Below are positions 63,500 to 64,000 of a DNA stretch of 64,000 nt, one piece after another. The stretch is taken from positions 558,001 to 622,000 of the forward strand of contig CAVPZU010000003.1 of the NCBI GenBank assembly GCA_963710355.1, given 5' to 3'. The stretch's first letter is position 1, and every line of letters begins with the position of its first letter. Source of the stretch: Fen-1359 sp963710355. GTDB lineage: Bacteria; Planctomycetota; Phycisphaerae; Sedimentisphaerales; Anaerobacaceae. The notes under the pieces are model-generated. The model did not search any database. It worked only from the letters and a program-made list of their open reading frames with translations, and had not been told where the DNA came from. The position numbers and the translations under genes were made by a program.

Positions 63500-64000
63500 C
63501 TACGGAGAACGGATTGTCTTTTTGCGCGTAAAGTTCAGCAGACCTCCTGACAGGAGAATTTGCCTTTCTCTGCCGGTTAAGTCAAGCCTTCCTATAAATT
63601 TATACGAACCCGTCTTGTTTACGATTGTTATCCGCTCGCTGTCCTTTATCACACCAGATAAATTATCGATTTCAAATTTGTCGCCGCAGTTTATCCTGTC
63701 ATAATCCGCAGCGTCGGCAAATTCAATCGGCACTATGCAGAAATTTATCAGATTGGCTTTGTGGATTCTCTCGATACTTTTTGCCAGAACTATCCGCACG
63801 CCTAAATACATCGGGCAAAGCGCCGCCTGCTCCCGCGATGAACCCTGGCCGTAACTTTGACCTGCCACGATTACCCCTGCCCGTCCCTTCGCCTTCAACT
63901 GAATCGCCCGCTGTGCAAATGTGGGTTTGCCTTCCTCGTTAAAACTGTTGAACACGACCTTCGCATATTCAGGCACATTCGAACGCAGCTTCAAAAATTG
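63500..64000 (-). CDS. acnA: Aconitate hydratase, C-terminal swivel domain (partial)
   Basis: The frame is open to the window edge, so only the 3' end is present. It has the swivel-domain signature GQSYGQGSSREQAALCPMYLG and RIHKANLINFCIVPIEF, followed by DYDRINCGDKFEI. This is typical of aconitases of the citrate cycle (mitochondrial-like AcnA/B-type) or of homoaconitases; the residues seen fit aconitase best. The Fe-S domains lie outside the window. Confidence 0.85.
   Translation of the reverse strand, partial: QFLKLRSNVPEYAKVVFNSFNEEGKPTFAQRAIQLKAKGRAGVIVAGQSYGQGSSREQAALCPMYLGVRIVLAKSIERIHKANLINFCIVPIEFADAADYDRINCGDKFEIDNLSGVIKDSERITIVNKTGSYKFIGRLDLTGRERQILLSGGLLNFTRKKTIRSP

Noticed and set aside
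1..64000. CRISPR array, prophage, integron or tRNA genes
   Set aside because: No regularly spaced identical repeats with unique spacers, no phage structural genes, no attC-like array, and no cloverleaf-like TTCRANYC sequence were seen.

Overview
The window looks like chromosomal DNA of a Gram-negative planctomycete, most plausibly from the Phycisphaerae/Sedimentisphaerales side. This is inferred from gene content only: an LPS operon with an LpxC-FabZ fusion, a BamA/Skp outer-membrane pair, a prepilin ending in the FADGHVEW-type motif common in planctomycete pseudopilins, a long SecA with a C-terminal zinc motif, and a CT398-type zinc-ribbon protein. No rRNA, tRNA, CRISPR array or prophage was seen.

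Layout. 1-6.9 kb: plus-strand envelope operon (bamA 3' end, ompH/skp, lpxD, lpxC-fabZ, lpxA, a Gfo/Idh oxidoreductase possibly tied to lipid A precursor chemistry, a cyclophilin lipoprotein). 6.9-16.9 kb: housekeeping genes (endonuclease V, uvrA, mtnA, a NifU-like Fe-S protein, a zinc-ribbon coiled coil, an RNase H-PurN fusion, a DUF481 porin-like protein, an aquaporin with an amber codon). 16.9-33.6 kb: a segment bounded by two near-identical inverted IS630 copies, holding a broken GH5 glycosidase, secA, an AT-rich two-component cassette, rnr, a PAP2 phosphatase with an ArnT-like transferase, nrdR and a stand-alone ATP-cone protein. 33.6-45.7 kb: candidate small RNAs, then coaC-rpoZ-gmk-yicC-secG-tpiA-pheA on the minus strand, ogt-coaB on the plus strand, pyrE, purB, a PilZ protein and the phosphatidylethanolamine genes pssA and psd. 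45.9-50 kb: a lone AT-rich gene for an unrecognised 1110-residue membrane protein in repeat-rich DNA. 50-57 kb: mltA, mnmE, a DnaA-box-rich gap that may be oriC, dnaA, a DUF296 gene, an FtsB-like gene and enolase. 57-64 kb: an ECF sigma factor with its likely partner, a pseudopilin, a decayed WYL regulator, hisD, a secreted protein, a LOG-family remnant and the 3' end of an aconitase.

Two themes run through the window. First, short repeats are abundant and enter coding sequence: a 15-bp palindrome TCCGCC-NNN-GGCGGA occurs at least 15 times, about seven times inside reading frames; a longer hairpin forms the linker of the RNase H-PurN fusion; an AAAACT-type simple repeat has expanded inside coaB; and a compound hairpin element occurs twice. 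Second, many genes, including normally essential ones (lpxA, uvrA, secA, pssA), carry single-base frameshifts, and aqpZ and a WYL regulator carry nonsense codons. Errors in a draft or metagenome assembly are the simplest explanation for the essential genes, while the WYL, LOG and AlbA_2-type remnants look truly decayed.

The most promising undescribed items are two tandem hairpins at 33.9-34.1 kb. Their C-rich loops resemble anti-Shine-Dalgarno sequence and their stems differ by a compensatory base-pair change. A similar C-rich tract precedes a terminator near psd. Also notable are the coding palindrome family, the hairpin-linked RNase H-PurN fusion, the 1110-residue orphan, and the ATP-cone protein beside nrdR.
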